From Nocardioides immobilis (lineage in GTDB: Bacteria; Actinomycetota; Actinomycetes; Propionibacteriales; Nocardioidaceae): a stretch of 64,000 nucleotides of DNA. The notes under the pieces are model-generated. The model was not told the DNA's origin. It ran no database searches and worked only from the letters and a program-made list of their open reading frames with translations. This document shows, piece after piece, positions 33,351 through 41,773 of the stretch. The DNA is taken from assembly GCF_003515065.1 (NCBI RefSeq), contig NZ_QXGH01000037.1, positions 1 through 64,000 of the forward strand, read 5' to 3'. Position numbers and translations under genes: made by a program. Within the stretch, counting starts at the first letter, position 1, and each line of letters begins with the position of its first letter.

Positions 33351-34550
33351 ATGCTGAACTTCCGTCACGCGATCGCACGGAAGGGGGTGGGAATTGCGTT
33401 GACCGGCCTCGTGCTCGCCTCGGTGTCGGCCTGCGGCGAGGACCAGCCTCCGCTCACGGAGTCCACGGCAACCGGCACGCCCATCAAGATCGGCGTCGTC
33501 GCGAGCCTCTCGGGGAAGTCGCTTCCCGCCACGGCAGGCCCCGAGGGACTCAAGGCCTGGGCGACGACGATCAACGGCCAGGGCGGCCTGGCAGGCCATG
33601 AGGTCGAGATCATCGTCCGGGACGACGGCAACGACCCGACCAAGTCCCTCACCGCCGTCAAGCAGCTCGTCGAGGAGGACGGGGTGGTCGCCATCACCTC
33701 GTGGACGAGCTTGGAGACGAGCTGGGCCGACTACGTCGAGGACCAGAACATCCCCGTCATCGGTGGGCAGAGCTACGCACCGATCTGGATGGAGAGCCCT
33801 TCCTTCTTCCCTGTGCAGGCGACGCTCGGCACGGCGATGACCTCGCAACCGTTGATGGCGTTGAACGCCGGTGCGGAGACCATCGGCTCCTACTACACCG
33901 CCGACGTGGCGAGCGCCGTCGAGGCGGTCGAGGCGAAGAACGGCATCGCGGCATCCCTCGGCCTGGAGGCGGTCTTCGACGCCGCGATCAGCTCGAGCCA
34001 ACCGGACTTCACCGCGCCCTGCCTGGCCGGGAAGGACGCCGGTGCTGAGGCGATGATGCTCTCCGGCGTCCCTGTCGAGCGGATCACCCCGAGCTGCGCG
34101 CAGCAGGGATTCACGCCGTTGTGGATCCTGCCCGGTGAGAACGTGACCGCGGAGGTGCTGAGGACCCCGGAGCTCGGGGACGTGCTCGCGCCGCAGATGG
34201 CCTTCCCGTTCTTCGTCGAGGACGCGGCCACCGAGGACTACCGGAACGCGATGGAGACCGACTACCGAGGCCCTGAGGAGGAGATGTTCAGCCCCCTGAC
34301 CTCGTCCGCCTGGATGACCGGTCTGGTCTACGAGGAGGTCGCCAACGCCCTGGCCGAGGAAGGCACGGTGACGTCGGACGACATGTTCACCGGGCTCTAC
34401 CAGGTCAAGGACCTTAGTCACGACGGTCTGCTCGCCGGCATCTCGTACGCCAAGAACGACAAGGCGCGGAGCGTCGACTGCTTCTGGGAGACGACGGTGG
34501 AGGACGGCAAGTGGGAGGCCCCCAACGGACTGGAGCCCACCTGCCTCTGA
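33351..34550 (+). CDS. Substrate-binding lipoprotein of the ABC importer (LivK-type)
   Basis: A protein of 399 residues with a lipoprotein signal peptide: positively charged start, hydrophobic GIALTGLVLASVS and lipobox Cys at residue 28 (SAC). The mature part is a Leu/Ile/Val-binding-type Venus flytrap (IKIGVVASLSGKSLPATAGP, GHEVEIIVRDDGNDPTKSL, VKQLVEEDGVVAITS). It captures the substrate outside the membrane for the LivHMG/LivF complex. The ATG has GGAGAACACC before it. A frame open further upstream is not coding. A strong hairpin ends the operon at 34561. Confidence 0.88.
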   Translation: MLNFRHAIARKGVGIALTGLVLASVSACGEDQPPLTESTATGTPIKIGVVASLSGKSLPATAGPEGLKAWATTINGQGGLAGHEVEIIVRDDGNDPTKSLTAVKQLVEEDGVVAITSWTSLETSWADYVEDQNIPVIGGQSYAPIWMESPSFFPVQATLGTAMTSQPLMALNAGAETIGSYYTADVASAVEAVEAKNGIAASLGLEAVFDAAISSSQPDFTAPCLAGKDAGAEAMMLSGVPVERITPSCAQQGFTPLWILPGENVTAEVLRTPELGDVLAPQMAFPFFVEDAATEDYRNAMETDYRGPEEEMFSPLTSSAWMTGLVYEEVANALAEEGTVTSDDMFTGLYQVKDLSHDGLLAGISYAKNDKARSVDCFWETTVEDGKWEAPNGLEPTCL

Positions 34551-34560
34551 CGTGCGGTCA

Positions 34561-34595
34561 GGTCGGGTCCGGCGGCAGCGCCGCCGGACCCGGCC
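34561..34595 (+). terminator. Strong hairpin after the importer operon
   Basis: CGGGTCCGGCGGC and GCCGCCGGACCCG pair perfectly over 13 bp around an AGC loop, extended by one wobble and two more pairs. It lies 11 bases after the binding-protein stop. No U-run, but stability is high. Confidence 0.65.
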
Positions 34596-34633
34596 CGACG
34601 CGCGGTTGTGGCACCACGCGAAGGGACTGACGA

Positions 34634-35806
34634 ATGTCGACGGTGATCCTGCCGCCGGAACCCGATGTGCCGGACCTCCTCGCGGCCGCCCAGGCGGCCG
34701 CCGGGCTCTACGAGTTCGGCACCGACTGGGTGCGTGCGTCACTGGACAACGTGGTGAGGCTGCTCAACGAGGACACCTCCCTGTCACCCGAGCACCGCGC
34801 GGCAGCGCACAGGCAGCTGGTCGACGTCCTCGCCGGCCGGCTCCGGCTCGTCGCCGACCGGGGTCGCCACCCCGGGATCGACCGGGAGAAGATCGAGGCA
34901 CCCATCATCGTGATGGGGTTCGGCCGGTCCGGCACCACGTTCCTGCACTCGCTGATCGCCGAGGACCCGCAGAACCGCGCTCCCCGGTACTGGGAGGTGG
35001 CGCGTCCGTCGCCCCCACCGGCAACCGCCGGTCCTGACGATCCCCGGATCGGGGCGGGCCACCGCGACGTCGAGGACTGGCTGGCCGGTCTGCCGGGGTT
35101 CATCACCCAGCACCCCTACTGGGATCAGGGCGGCCTTGCGCTCATGGAGTGCGAGAGCTTCTTCGTCTACAACCTGAGCCATCACTATCCCGTCCAGCAG
35201 TCGAAGATCCCCTTCGGGACGCGGTGGGCGGTCGATGTCGACGAGACGACCCGGTACGAGTTCCACCGCTCCTTCTTGCAGCACCTCCAGTACGGCGGTC
35301 CGCCGCGCCGGTGGGCGCTCAAGGGGGTCGACCACCAGTACCACCTGACGGGACTTCGAGCGGTCTATCCCGACGCCCGGCTGGTGTGGGCGCACCGGGA
35401 TCCGGTGCAAGTGATGGGATCCCTGCTCGAGGTCACCCTCCAACTGACCCGCGGCACCGGCGGCGACAGCGCCGATCGGACCGCGCTTGCCCGGGCGTGG
35501 GTCGACCGGTACCGCTCCCGGCTCGATCGCGCCCTGGCCAACCCGCTCGCCGCCGACCCGCGGATCTGTCACGTGCGCTACCCGGACCTGACGGCGGACC
35601 CGGTCGGCACCGTTCACGGCATCTACCGGCACTTCGGCCTCGAGGTGTCCAACGACCACGAGACCCGCATGAGCCACTGGCTGGCGGATCCCGCGAACCG
35701 TTCCGACCGGCACGGCAAGTGGACCTACGCGCTCGCCGAGCACGGCGTCGACCCGGCGTGGATCTCGGCCCTGTTCGCCGACTATCGCGCGCGTTTCGAT
35801 GTCTGA
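34634..35806 (+). CDS. Sulfotransferase family protein
   Basis: A protein of 390 residues of the actinobacterial sulfotransferase_3-type family. The PAPS phosphosulfate loop is IIVMGFGRSGTTFLHSLIAE near residues 92-111. WALKGVDHQYHLTGLRAVYP and ARLVWAHRDPVQVMGS near 230-265 match the conserved 3'-phosphate region. It would transfer sulfate from PAPS to a hydroxyl of a small molecule, or belong to a sub-branch with unknown donor. Its 3' end overlaps the DUF1214 gene by 8 bases, so the two are probably expressed together. Confidence 0.8.
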   Translation: MSTVILPPEPDVPDLLAAAQAAAGLYEFGTDWVRASLDNVVRLLNEDTSLSPEHRAAAHRQLVDVLAGRLRLVADRGRHPGIDREKIEAPIIVMGFGRSGTTFLHSLIAEDPQNRAPRYWEVARPSPPPATAGPDDPRIGAGHRDVEDWLAGLPGFITQHPYWDQGGLALMECESFFVYNLSHHYPVQQSKIPFGTRWAVDVDETTRYEFHRSFLQHLQYGGPPRRWALKGVDHQYHLTGLRAVYPDARLVWAHRDPVQVMGSLLEVTLQLTRGTGGDSADRTALARAWVDRYRSRLDRALANPLAADPRICHVRYPDLTADPVGTVHGIYRHFGLEVSNDHETRMSHWLADPANRSDRHGKWTYALAEHGVDPAWISALFADYRARFDV

Positions 35807-37139
35807 GCTGAGCAACCAGAGGCCGATCGCCGAGCCGGTGGTCGACTGGTCGTTCTTCAGCATGGCGCGCTACCTGATGACCGCGCAGCCGGCGGACGAG
35901 CGCGTCCTGGACGGGTCGGAGTGGGATGGCTTCCTCGACCTTCTCCGTACTGCGGGAACACTCGCGACGGAGCTCTCGCCGGCCGGTCTGGTGGACCGGG
36001 TGAGCGCCTCCCGGGGCCTGCTCCAGATGCTGCACTTCGGCCTGGAGCGCACCCTGGGGGCAGCGGACCCCTCCCGGCCGGTGCTGTCGCGTCCGTGGCC
36101 GGTCCACTTGTTCGACTACGGCGCGGGCAACCCGGACGCGGTCTACCGGACTGTCGTGCTGCGCGACGACCTCACCTACCGGGTGAGCGGGGACCTCGGC
36201 AATGCCCCGTTCCTGAGCTTCGAGTTCTTCGACGGCACGCGACAGACGGGCTCGCTGCTCCGTTCCGACCTCAGAGCCGACGCCGACGGACGGTTCGAGG
36301 TCACCTTCGGCCCCGAGGAGCGTCCCGGGAACTGGCTCGCGGTGGTTCCGGGCACGAGCTACCTGCTGACCCGCGAGTTCTTCGACGACTGGTCGCACGC
36401 CCAGCCCTCCCTGCTCGAGATCGAGTGCCTCGACGCCCCCGCGTCGAGCTGGCCCGTGATGACGGCCGACCGGGTGAGCAAGGAGCTCGAGGCCGTCGGT
36501 CAGTGGCTGATCGAGACGGTGCGCGTCTTCGGGAACGCTCACGTCCGCGGCGTGGCCGACTTCGCCAACGCGTTCGAGCCCACCGCCCTCCGGGCGGACT
36601 CCGACCTGCCGACGATCTACCACGGCTTCTGGGACCTGGCGGCCCACGAGTGCCTCCTCATCGAGACCCCGGAGCCTGAGGGTGACTACTGGGGCTTCCA
36701 GCTCTCCAACGCGTTGTGGAACACCCTCGACTTCGCCAACCGCCAAACCAGTCTCAACCGGACGCAGGCACACGTCGACCGGGACGGGCAGCTGAGACTC
36801 GTGCTGGCACACGAGGACCCGGGTGTCCCCAACTGGCTCGACACGCTCGGCCACGAGCAGGGAGCCGTTCACGTCCGATTGAGTCCGGCACGTCGCGCGG
36901 CGCCCCTCCGGTCGCACCGGGACCTGGCCGAGACCGTGAACGACTGGATGTCAGGGTGGGGAACAGAAACGCAGGACGGTTCGGGTCCCGGTCAGCATCC
37001 CGTGCCCCAGGCCCGCGTCGTCAAGCTCGCCGGCCTCCGGGCCGAGCTGCCGCCGGCCACGCCTACGGTCCACCCGGCTGAGCGTGCCCGGATCCTGGCG
37101 GAGCGACTGCGCCAGGTCACCCGGATGCAGCGGAGCTGA
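35799..37139 (+). CDS. DUF1214 domain-containing protein
   Basis: A protein of 446 residues. The C-terminal third matches DUF1214 (ETPEPEGDYWGFQLSNALWN, then TLDFANRQTSLNRTQAHVDR). DUF1214 proteins are frequent in actinobacterial catabolic clusters next to sulfotransferases; their biochemical role is unknown. No signal peptide or membrane segment is evident. The start overlaps the sulfotransferase stop by 8 bases. It is convergent with the thioesterase gene; the two 3' ends overlap slightly (37117-37139). Confidence 0.7.
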   Translation: MSELSNQRPIAEPVVDWSFFSMARYLMTAQPADERVLDGSEWDGFLDLLRTAGTLATELSPAGLVDRVSASRGLLQMLHFGLERTLGAADPSRPVLSRPWPVHLFDYGAGNPDAVYRTVVLRDDLTYRVSGDLGNAPFLSFEFFDGTRQTGSLLRSDLRADADGRFEVTFGPEERPGNWLAVVPGTSYLLTREFFDDWSHAQPSLLEIECLDAPASSWPVMTADRVSKELEAVGQWLIETVRVFGNAHVRGVADFANAFEPTALRADSDLPTIYHGFWDLAAHECLLIETPEPEGDYWGFQLSNALWNTLDFANRQTSLNRTQAHVDRDGQLRLVLAHEDPGVPNWLDTLGHEQGAVHVRLSPARRAAPLRSHRDLAETVNDWMSGWGTETQDGSGPGQHPVPQARVVKLAGLRAELPPATPTVHPAERARILAERLRQVTRMQRS

Positions 37140-37584
37140 CCGGCCGCTGTCGCCCACCCGACGGGACGAGGGCGGAGAGCGCATCCCGGAGAGACCCCGG
37201 GATCGCCGTCGGCCTGCGCGACAGCCGGTCGACGTACACGTGGACGAAGTGGCCCGAGGCCGCAGGCTGGTCGGAACCGGCCGCATGGAGGACGATCTCG
37301 TAGCGCACGCTCGTGCGTCCGACGTGCCCGACGCGCAGTCCGGCGAGCACCTCTCCCGGGAAGCTGAGCGGTGCGGAGTACGTGCACTGCGACTCGACAC
37401 AGAGCCCGATGACCTCACCGTTCGCCGGGTCGAGGCCGCCATGGCGAACGAGCCAGGCGGTCACCACGGTGTCGAAGAACGAGTAGTACTGGACGTTGTT
37501 GACGTGTCCGTACATGTCGTTGTCCATCCACCGGGTGGTGATGGTGTCCCAGTGCGGGTAGTCCGGGTTCGGGTGCTGGATCAT
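37117..37584 (-). CDS. 4-hydroxybenzoyl-CoA-type (hot-dog) acyl-CoA thioesterase
   Basis: A hot-dog-fold protein of 155 residues. The 4HBT signature TRWMDNDMYGHVNNVQYYSF runs from residue 17 to 36, with Asp23 as the probable catalytic residue and GHVNN the substrate loop. GKVEGRTSVRYEIVL-like strands follow. It hydrolyses an acyl-CoA to the free acid. Third gene (in transcription order) of Fe-alcohol dehydrogenase, aldehyde dehydrogenase, thioesterase, only 8 bases after the aldehyde dehydrogenase stop. The start is ATG at 37584; the frame stays open upstream, antisense to nothing real. Confidence 0.85.
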   Translation of the reverse strand: MIQHPNPDYPHWDTITTRWMDNDMYGHVNNVQYYSFFDTVVTAWLVRHGGLDPANGEVIGLCVESQCTYSAPLSFPGEVLAGLRVGHVGRTSVRYEIVLHAAGSDQPAASGHFVHVYVDRLSRRPTAIPGSLRDALSALVPSGGRQRPVSSAASG

Positions 37585-37592
37585 CGGCTGGC

Positions 37593-39050
37593 TCAACCGG
37601 CGCTGTGCAACGCGACGGTCTTGGTCCTCCGGTAGAAGTCCAGACCCTCCAGGCCCTGCTCCTTGTGGCCCGAGCCGGACGTCTTGAAGCCGCCGAAGGG
37701 CATGTGGACGTCCCAGCCGGAGGTCGGGAGGTTGACGGCCACCTGGCCGACGTCGGCCTTCTCCGCGAACGCGTGAGCGGCGCCCAGGTCCGAGGTGTAG
37801 ATGGCGGCCGCAAGGCCGAACTGTGACGCGTTGACCAGCTCCAGCGCCTCGTCGAGGGTGTCGAACGCGACCAGTGCCACCACTGGACCGAAGACCTCGT
37901 CGGTCCAGATCTCCATGGCCGGGTCGACGTCGGTCAGGACGGTCGGGGCCACGTAGCAGCCGTGCTCGCCGGGAAGTGCAGGGTCCGGTGAGGTCGCCCG
38001 GGTCGCGCCCTTCGCCAAAGCCCGCTCGACGAACCCCTGCACAGAGTCGCGCTGCGCCGGCGACACGAGGGGACCCATGGAGACGTCGGGGTCGACGCCT
38101 GCGCCGAGGACATGAGCACCGGCCGCCTGCACCAGTCCGTCCCGTACTGCATCGACGACGTCGCGCTGCACGAGCACCCGGCTCGTGGCGGTGCAGCGCT
38201 GCCCGGCTTGCGCGAACGCCGCGGCCGCGATGCTCGCCACCGTTCGCTCGACGTCTGCGTCGGCGAGGACGACTGCGGCGTTCTTGCCGCCGAGCTCCGC
38301 CAGCAGGCGGACGTCGCGGCCGGCGAGACCTGACCTCAGGGTGTCGCCCACGTCGTTGGAGCCGGTGAAGCTCACCGCCTTCAGCGCCGGGTGGTCGAGG
38401 AGGGCCCCACCGATCCGGCGGCCGGCGCCGGTGACCGTGTTCAGCACGCCGGGGGGCAGACCGGCGTCGTGCAGCACCCGCGCCAGCTCGATGGCGATCA
38501 CTGGCGTGTCGGAGGCCGGCTTGAGCACCACGGTGTTGCCGGCGACGAGCGCGGGCGCGAGCTTGCGGGCCGGGGTGAGCAGCGGATCGTTCCATGGCGT
38601 GATGGCGAGCACCACGCCAAGCGGCTCGTGCACGGTCCACGCCATCACGGCCGGGTTCTCGTGGGCGAGGAGCTCTCCACGCTCAGCGCGTCCGAGGCCG
38701 CCGTAGTACTCGAAGAAGTCGGCGGCCTTGCCCACCTCGCCCCTGGCTTCGGCGAGGGTCTTGCCCATCTCGAGGGTGAGGGTCCGGCTGAGGTCGTCCT
38801 GGCGGTCGCGGATCAGTTGCGCGGCACGGAGGAGGATCCGTCCGCGGTCCACCTGGCTCACCCGCCGCCAGGTCGCCGCGGCGCGCTGGGCGGCGTCGAA
38901 CGCGGCATGCACGCCCGCGGCGTCCATGCTCGGCACCGTGGCCACCAACTCCCGGGTGTCGGCGGGGTTGCGCACCTCCAGCTGCTCGGGGGCGGGATGC
39001 CACTCGCCGCCGACCAGGTTGAGGAAGGGTCGGTGCAGGGATGTCGTCAC
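37593..39050 (-). CDS. Aldehyde dehydrogenase family protein
   Basis: A protein of 485 residues. The motifs PWNDPLLTPARKLAPALVAG, KPASDTPVIAIELA, FTGSNDVGDTLR and LAELGGKNAAVVL (Glu) are present, and the catalytic Cys is in QAGQRCTATSRVL near residue 285. It resembles succinate-semialdehyde/lactaldehyde-type NAD(P) dehydrogenases, converting an aldehyde to an acid. The GTG start overlaps the upstream alcohol dehydrogenase stop (GTGA), so alcohol to aldehyde to acid oxidation is carried by one operon. Confidence 0.88.
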   Translation of the reverse strand: MTTSLHRPFLNLVGGEWHPAPEQLEVRNPADTRELVATVPSMDAAGVHAAFDAAQRAAATWRRVSQVDRGRILLRAAQLIRDRQDDLSRTLTLEMGKTLAEARGEVGKAADFFEYYGGLGRAERGELLAHENPAVMAWTVHEPLGVVLAITPWNDPLLTPARKLAPALVAGNTVVLKPASDTPVIAIELARVLHDAGLPPGVLNTVTGAGRRIGGALLDHPALKAVSFTGSNDVGDTLRSGLAGRDVRLLAELGGKNAAVVLADADVERTVASIAAAAFAQAGQRCTATSRVLVQRDVVDAVRDGLVQAAGAHVLGAGVDPDVSMGPLVSPAQRDSVQGFVERALAKGATRATSPDPALPGEHGCYVAPTVLTDVDPAMEIWTDEVFGPVVALVAFDTLDEALELVNASQFGLAAAIYTSDLGAAHAFAEKADVGQVAVNLPTSGWDVHMPFGGFKTSGSGHKEQGLEGLDFYRRTKTVALHSAG

Positions 39051-40255
39051 GCGTGGGCCTCGCTGTCAGTGGGACGGAAGAAGTCGTGCCAGGCTTCTAA
39101 GGGTTCGCCTGCATGCATGCGTTCGAGCAGCGCGAGGACGCCGGGCTGGTCGATCGGCGTCGGGTGGTTCGGGCGCGGGTAGCTCTCCACGCAGTCCGCT
39201 GCCATTGCCGGAAGCGCCTCGAGCGGGATGCCGAGCTCCTTCAACGAGCCGGGGATCGCCATCCGGTGGCTGTGCTCGACGATCCAGCGGAGGAAAAGCT
39301 CGGGGTCTGCCTTCCCGCACACGATCTCGGCCATGTCGGCGATCTGGTGCTCACTTGCCGGCCTCGCGTGGGCAAGGCAGTAGGGAAGTGCCATCGCCAC
39401 GGTCACGCCGTGCGGCAGGCCGGTGCGCGACGCGATCGCGTAGGCGAGCGAATGGCCGAGCACGACGGAGGCGTTGAGCGCGAGCCCGGCCTGGTATGCC
39501 CCCAGCGCCGTGCCGTAACGCGCGTCGAGGTCACCCTTGTCGTACGCGGCGGGAAGCGACCGGGCCAGCAGCGCGAGGGCCTCGCGCGCGGCGGCAGCCG
39601 TGACCGGTGTCCGGAACGTCGAGAGCATCGACTCCACGGCATGGCCGACGGCGTCGAAGCCACCGGACGCGGTCACGGTTGCCGGCAGCCCGAGCAGCAG
39701 CTCGGGATCGATGATCACGCCGCGTGGGACGAGATAGGGATGGACGAACATTCGTTTCCCGCCGTCGTGCCAGAGCATGGCGACCGCTGTCGCCTCGGCG
39801 CCGGTCCCGGCCGTTGTCGGCACCGCGAGGATCGGCGGACCCTGCCGGATGTCGGCCGTAGGGGACAGCCCCGCAGTGAGGTCGAGGGCGTTCGAGAGCG
39901 CGACCGAGACCAGCTTGGCAGCGTCGAGCGCGCTCCCTCCGCCGATGGCGACGACTGCTGCCACGCCAGCGCCGTCCGTCGGAAGCAGCGACCGGACGAC
40001 CTCCGGCGTCGGCTCCGCCGAGATCCCTGGCCCGCGCCGGACCTCGTGACCGGCGGCCTCGAGGACGGACACCGCCGAGCGGTGCAACCCCAGGTCGAGC
40101 ACGGCGCTGTCCGCGACCAGCAGGACCGGGCCGTCGGCGGGCAGCACCCCCAGAGCGCGTAGCTCGTCAGCGCATCCAGCGGATCCGCCGGCGCCGGCGA
40201 GCAGTCGGCCCGGGCCGACGAACGGCCTGGTGGGAGTCGAGCACAGCGTGCACAT
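39047..40255 (-). CDS. Iron-containing alcohol dehydrogenase family protein
   Basis: A group III (Fe-ADH) protein of 402 residues. GGGSALDAAKL near residue 104 and the PTTAGTGAEATAVAML segment near 145 bind the cofactor. Metal ligands are visible as Asp in IDPELLLG, His in GGFDAVGHAVESML, His in VLGHSLAYAI and His in GLPHGVTVAMALPY. Maleylacetate reductase and hydroxyacid/lactaldehyde dehydrogenases share this fold, so the exact substrate is open. First gene of the minus-strand operon, with two direct repeats in its divergent promoter. Confidence 0.85.
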   Translation of the reverse strand: MCTLCSTPTRPFVGPGRLLAGAGGSAGCADELRALGVLPADGPVLLVADSAVLDLGLHRSAVSVLEAAGHEVRRGPGISAEPTPEVVRSLLPTDGAGVAAVVAIGGGSALDAAKLVSVALSNALDLTAGLSPTADIRQGPPILAVPTTAGTGAEATAVAMLWHDGGKRMFVHPYLVPRGVIIDPELLLGLPATVTASGGFDAVGHAVESMLSTFRTPVTAAAAREALALLARSLPAAYDKGDLDARYGTALGAYQAGLALNASVVLGHSLAYAIASRTGLPHGVTVAMALPYCLAHARPASEHQIADMAEIVCGKADPELFLRWIVEHSHRMAIPGSLKELGIPLEALPAMAADCVESYPRPNHPTPIDQPGVLALLERMHAGEPLEAWHDFFRPTDSEAHA

Positions 40256-40328
40256 CAGCCGGCTTCCTTTCGTGATCCGCGGCGAGAAAATTGTGACCGG
40301 GGTCTCGCCACTGGCGCGGATATGCGCT

Positions 40329-40361
40329 TGAATACGTAGTCATCGGATCGATGAATACGTA
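40329..40361. promoter_or_regulatory. Two TGAATACGTA direct repeats in the divergent promoter region
   Basis: TGAATACGTA occurs at 40329-40338 and again at 40352-40361, a 23-base period (about two helix turns). Each contains the TACGTA palindrome. They lie between the Fe-alcohol dehydrogenase and LuxE-like genes and probably bind one regulator twice on the same face. Confidence 0.5.
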
Positions 40362-40420
40362 ACCATAGGCGTCGCCGAGGCGTGCAGCAAGTGCCCGACG
40401 ACGAGAAGGAGCCGGACCAG

Positions 40421-41773
40421 ATGGACCACCGGACACAGCTGCTGGACCTGGTCGTCGACCCGGAGACGGCGTACAACCAGACGGCCGGGGACCTGGCGCC
40501 CGCGCGGCTCCAGGCCGCCGACGAGCTGTTCCAGGAGCGGCGACAGCAGATCCCGCTCCTGGCGAAGCGGGCGGAGGACGCCGGCATCGACCGGATCGAC
40601 GATTTCAGCGACCTGGTGCCGCTCCTGTTCGCGCACACCGTCTACAAGTCCTACCCGCAGTCGTTCTACGACAAGGGCCGCTGGGACCGGATGCTGCAGT
40701 GGCTCGACACGCTCTCCGTCGAGGACGTGACCGACGTCGACGTCGAAGGCGTGACCGACGTCGACGCGTGGCTCGAGCGACTCTGGGACGCCGGGCACGC
40801 GGTGATCGCGACGAGCGGGTCGAGCGGCAAGTGCTCGTTCCTCAACCACACGATGGGTGACCGCGCCCGGAAGACGCGCCACTTCAAGTACTCCTCCGGC
40901 TGGCCCTTCGCCCAGGCAGACGGCGACCACACCTACTTCTGGCTGGGCCCGTCCGCCGGGCGGACAAGCGCGGTGGAGGCGTTCCTCGCCAACGCCGAGA
41001 ACTGGGGACGTCCCGGCGAGGTGTTCGCCCTCTCCGACGAGCCGCTGCTGATCTCGGAGATCAGCGAGCTGGCGGCCTTCCGGACCCGGATGGCGAACGG
41101 GACGGCCACGCCGGACGAGATCGCCGGGGTGCAGCAACGGTCCCAGGCCAAGTCGGAGCGCATGCAAGTGGACCTCGCGAAGTTCACCGAGAAGATCCTC
41201 GAGTACCGCGACCGTCCGATCTTCCTCAGCGGCATGTGGGGCCAGCACATGATGATCATCGAGCGGGCACGGGAGCTGGGCGTCCGCGACGGCGAGTTCC
41301 ACCCGGCGAGCGTCATCGGAGCTGGGGGCGGGGTGAAGGGGGTGTCGCTGCCGCCGGACTACAAGGAGCAGGTCGACCGCTTCTACGGCGACGTCGTCAG
41401 ACCTGCCGTCTACGGCATGACCGAGCTCGCGCAGCCGTTGCCACGTTGCGAGGCCGGCAGGTACCACGCCGCACCCGGCCTGGTCATGCTGCCGCTGGAC
41501 GAGAGCGGCGAGCGCCTGCTGACGGGTGCGGACGCCTCGGACGGCTTGGTCGAGGCCCGGTTCGGGTTCCTCGACCTCGCCTACGACGGTCGGTGGGGCG
41601 GACTCATCACCGGCGACCGGGTCACCGTCGACTTCGCCGAGCGCTGCGCCTGCGGCAGGGCCGGGCCGACGCTCCTCGACGACATCGGGCGATTCGTGCG
41701 ACCCGGTGAGGACGACCACATCGGCTGCGCGGGCACCATCGACGCCTACATCAGGGGAGCTGTGGAGGCATGA
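40421..41773 (+). CDS. LuxE/PaaK-like adenylate-forming enzyme (acyl-protein synthetase-like)
   Basis: A protein of 450 residues from ATG 40421, which has AAGGAG 9 bases upstream; a GTG at 40382 is less likely. The ATP-binding motif ATSGSSGKCSFL lies near residue 128-139, VYGMTELAQPLPRCEAG near 331, and the C-terminal CACGRAGPTLLDDIGRFV near 410 matches the phenylacetate-CoA ligase/LuxE superfamily. It would activate a carboxylic acid as acyl-AMP and pass it to CoA or a thiol on the protein. It overlaps the LuxC-like gene (ATGA), the arrangement of a fatty-acid reductase complex. A 24-bp tandem duplication sits near residues 102-117. Confidence 0.75.
   Translation: MDHRTQLLDLVVDPETAYNQTAGDLAPARLQAADELFQERRQQIPLLAKRAEDAGIDRIDDFSDLVPLLFAHTVYKSYPQSFYDKGRWDRMLQWLDTLSVEDVTDVDVEGVTDVDAWLERLWDAGHAVIATSGSSGKCSFLNHTMGDRARKTRHFKYSSGWPFAQADGDHTYFWLGPSAGRTSAVEAFLANAENWGRPGEVFALSDEPLLISEISELAAFRTRMANGTATPDEIAGVQQRSQAKSERMQVDLAKFTEKILEYRDRPIFLSGMWGQHMMIIERARELGVRDGEFHPASVIGAGGGVKGVSLPPDYKEQVDRFYGDVVRPAVYGMTELAQPLPRCEAGRYHAAPGLVMLPLDESGERLLTGADASDGLVEARFGFLDLAYDGRWGGLITGDRVTVDFAERCACGRAGPTLLDDIGRFVRPGEDDHIGCAGTIDAYIRGAVEA
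40727..40766 (+). repeat. 24-bp-period direct repeat inside the LuxE-like gene
   Basis: GTGACCGACGTCGACG occurs at 40727-40742 and 40751-40766. It encodes VTDVDVEG then VTDVDAWL, a duplicated acidic segment in frame. Confidence 0.65.
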
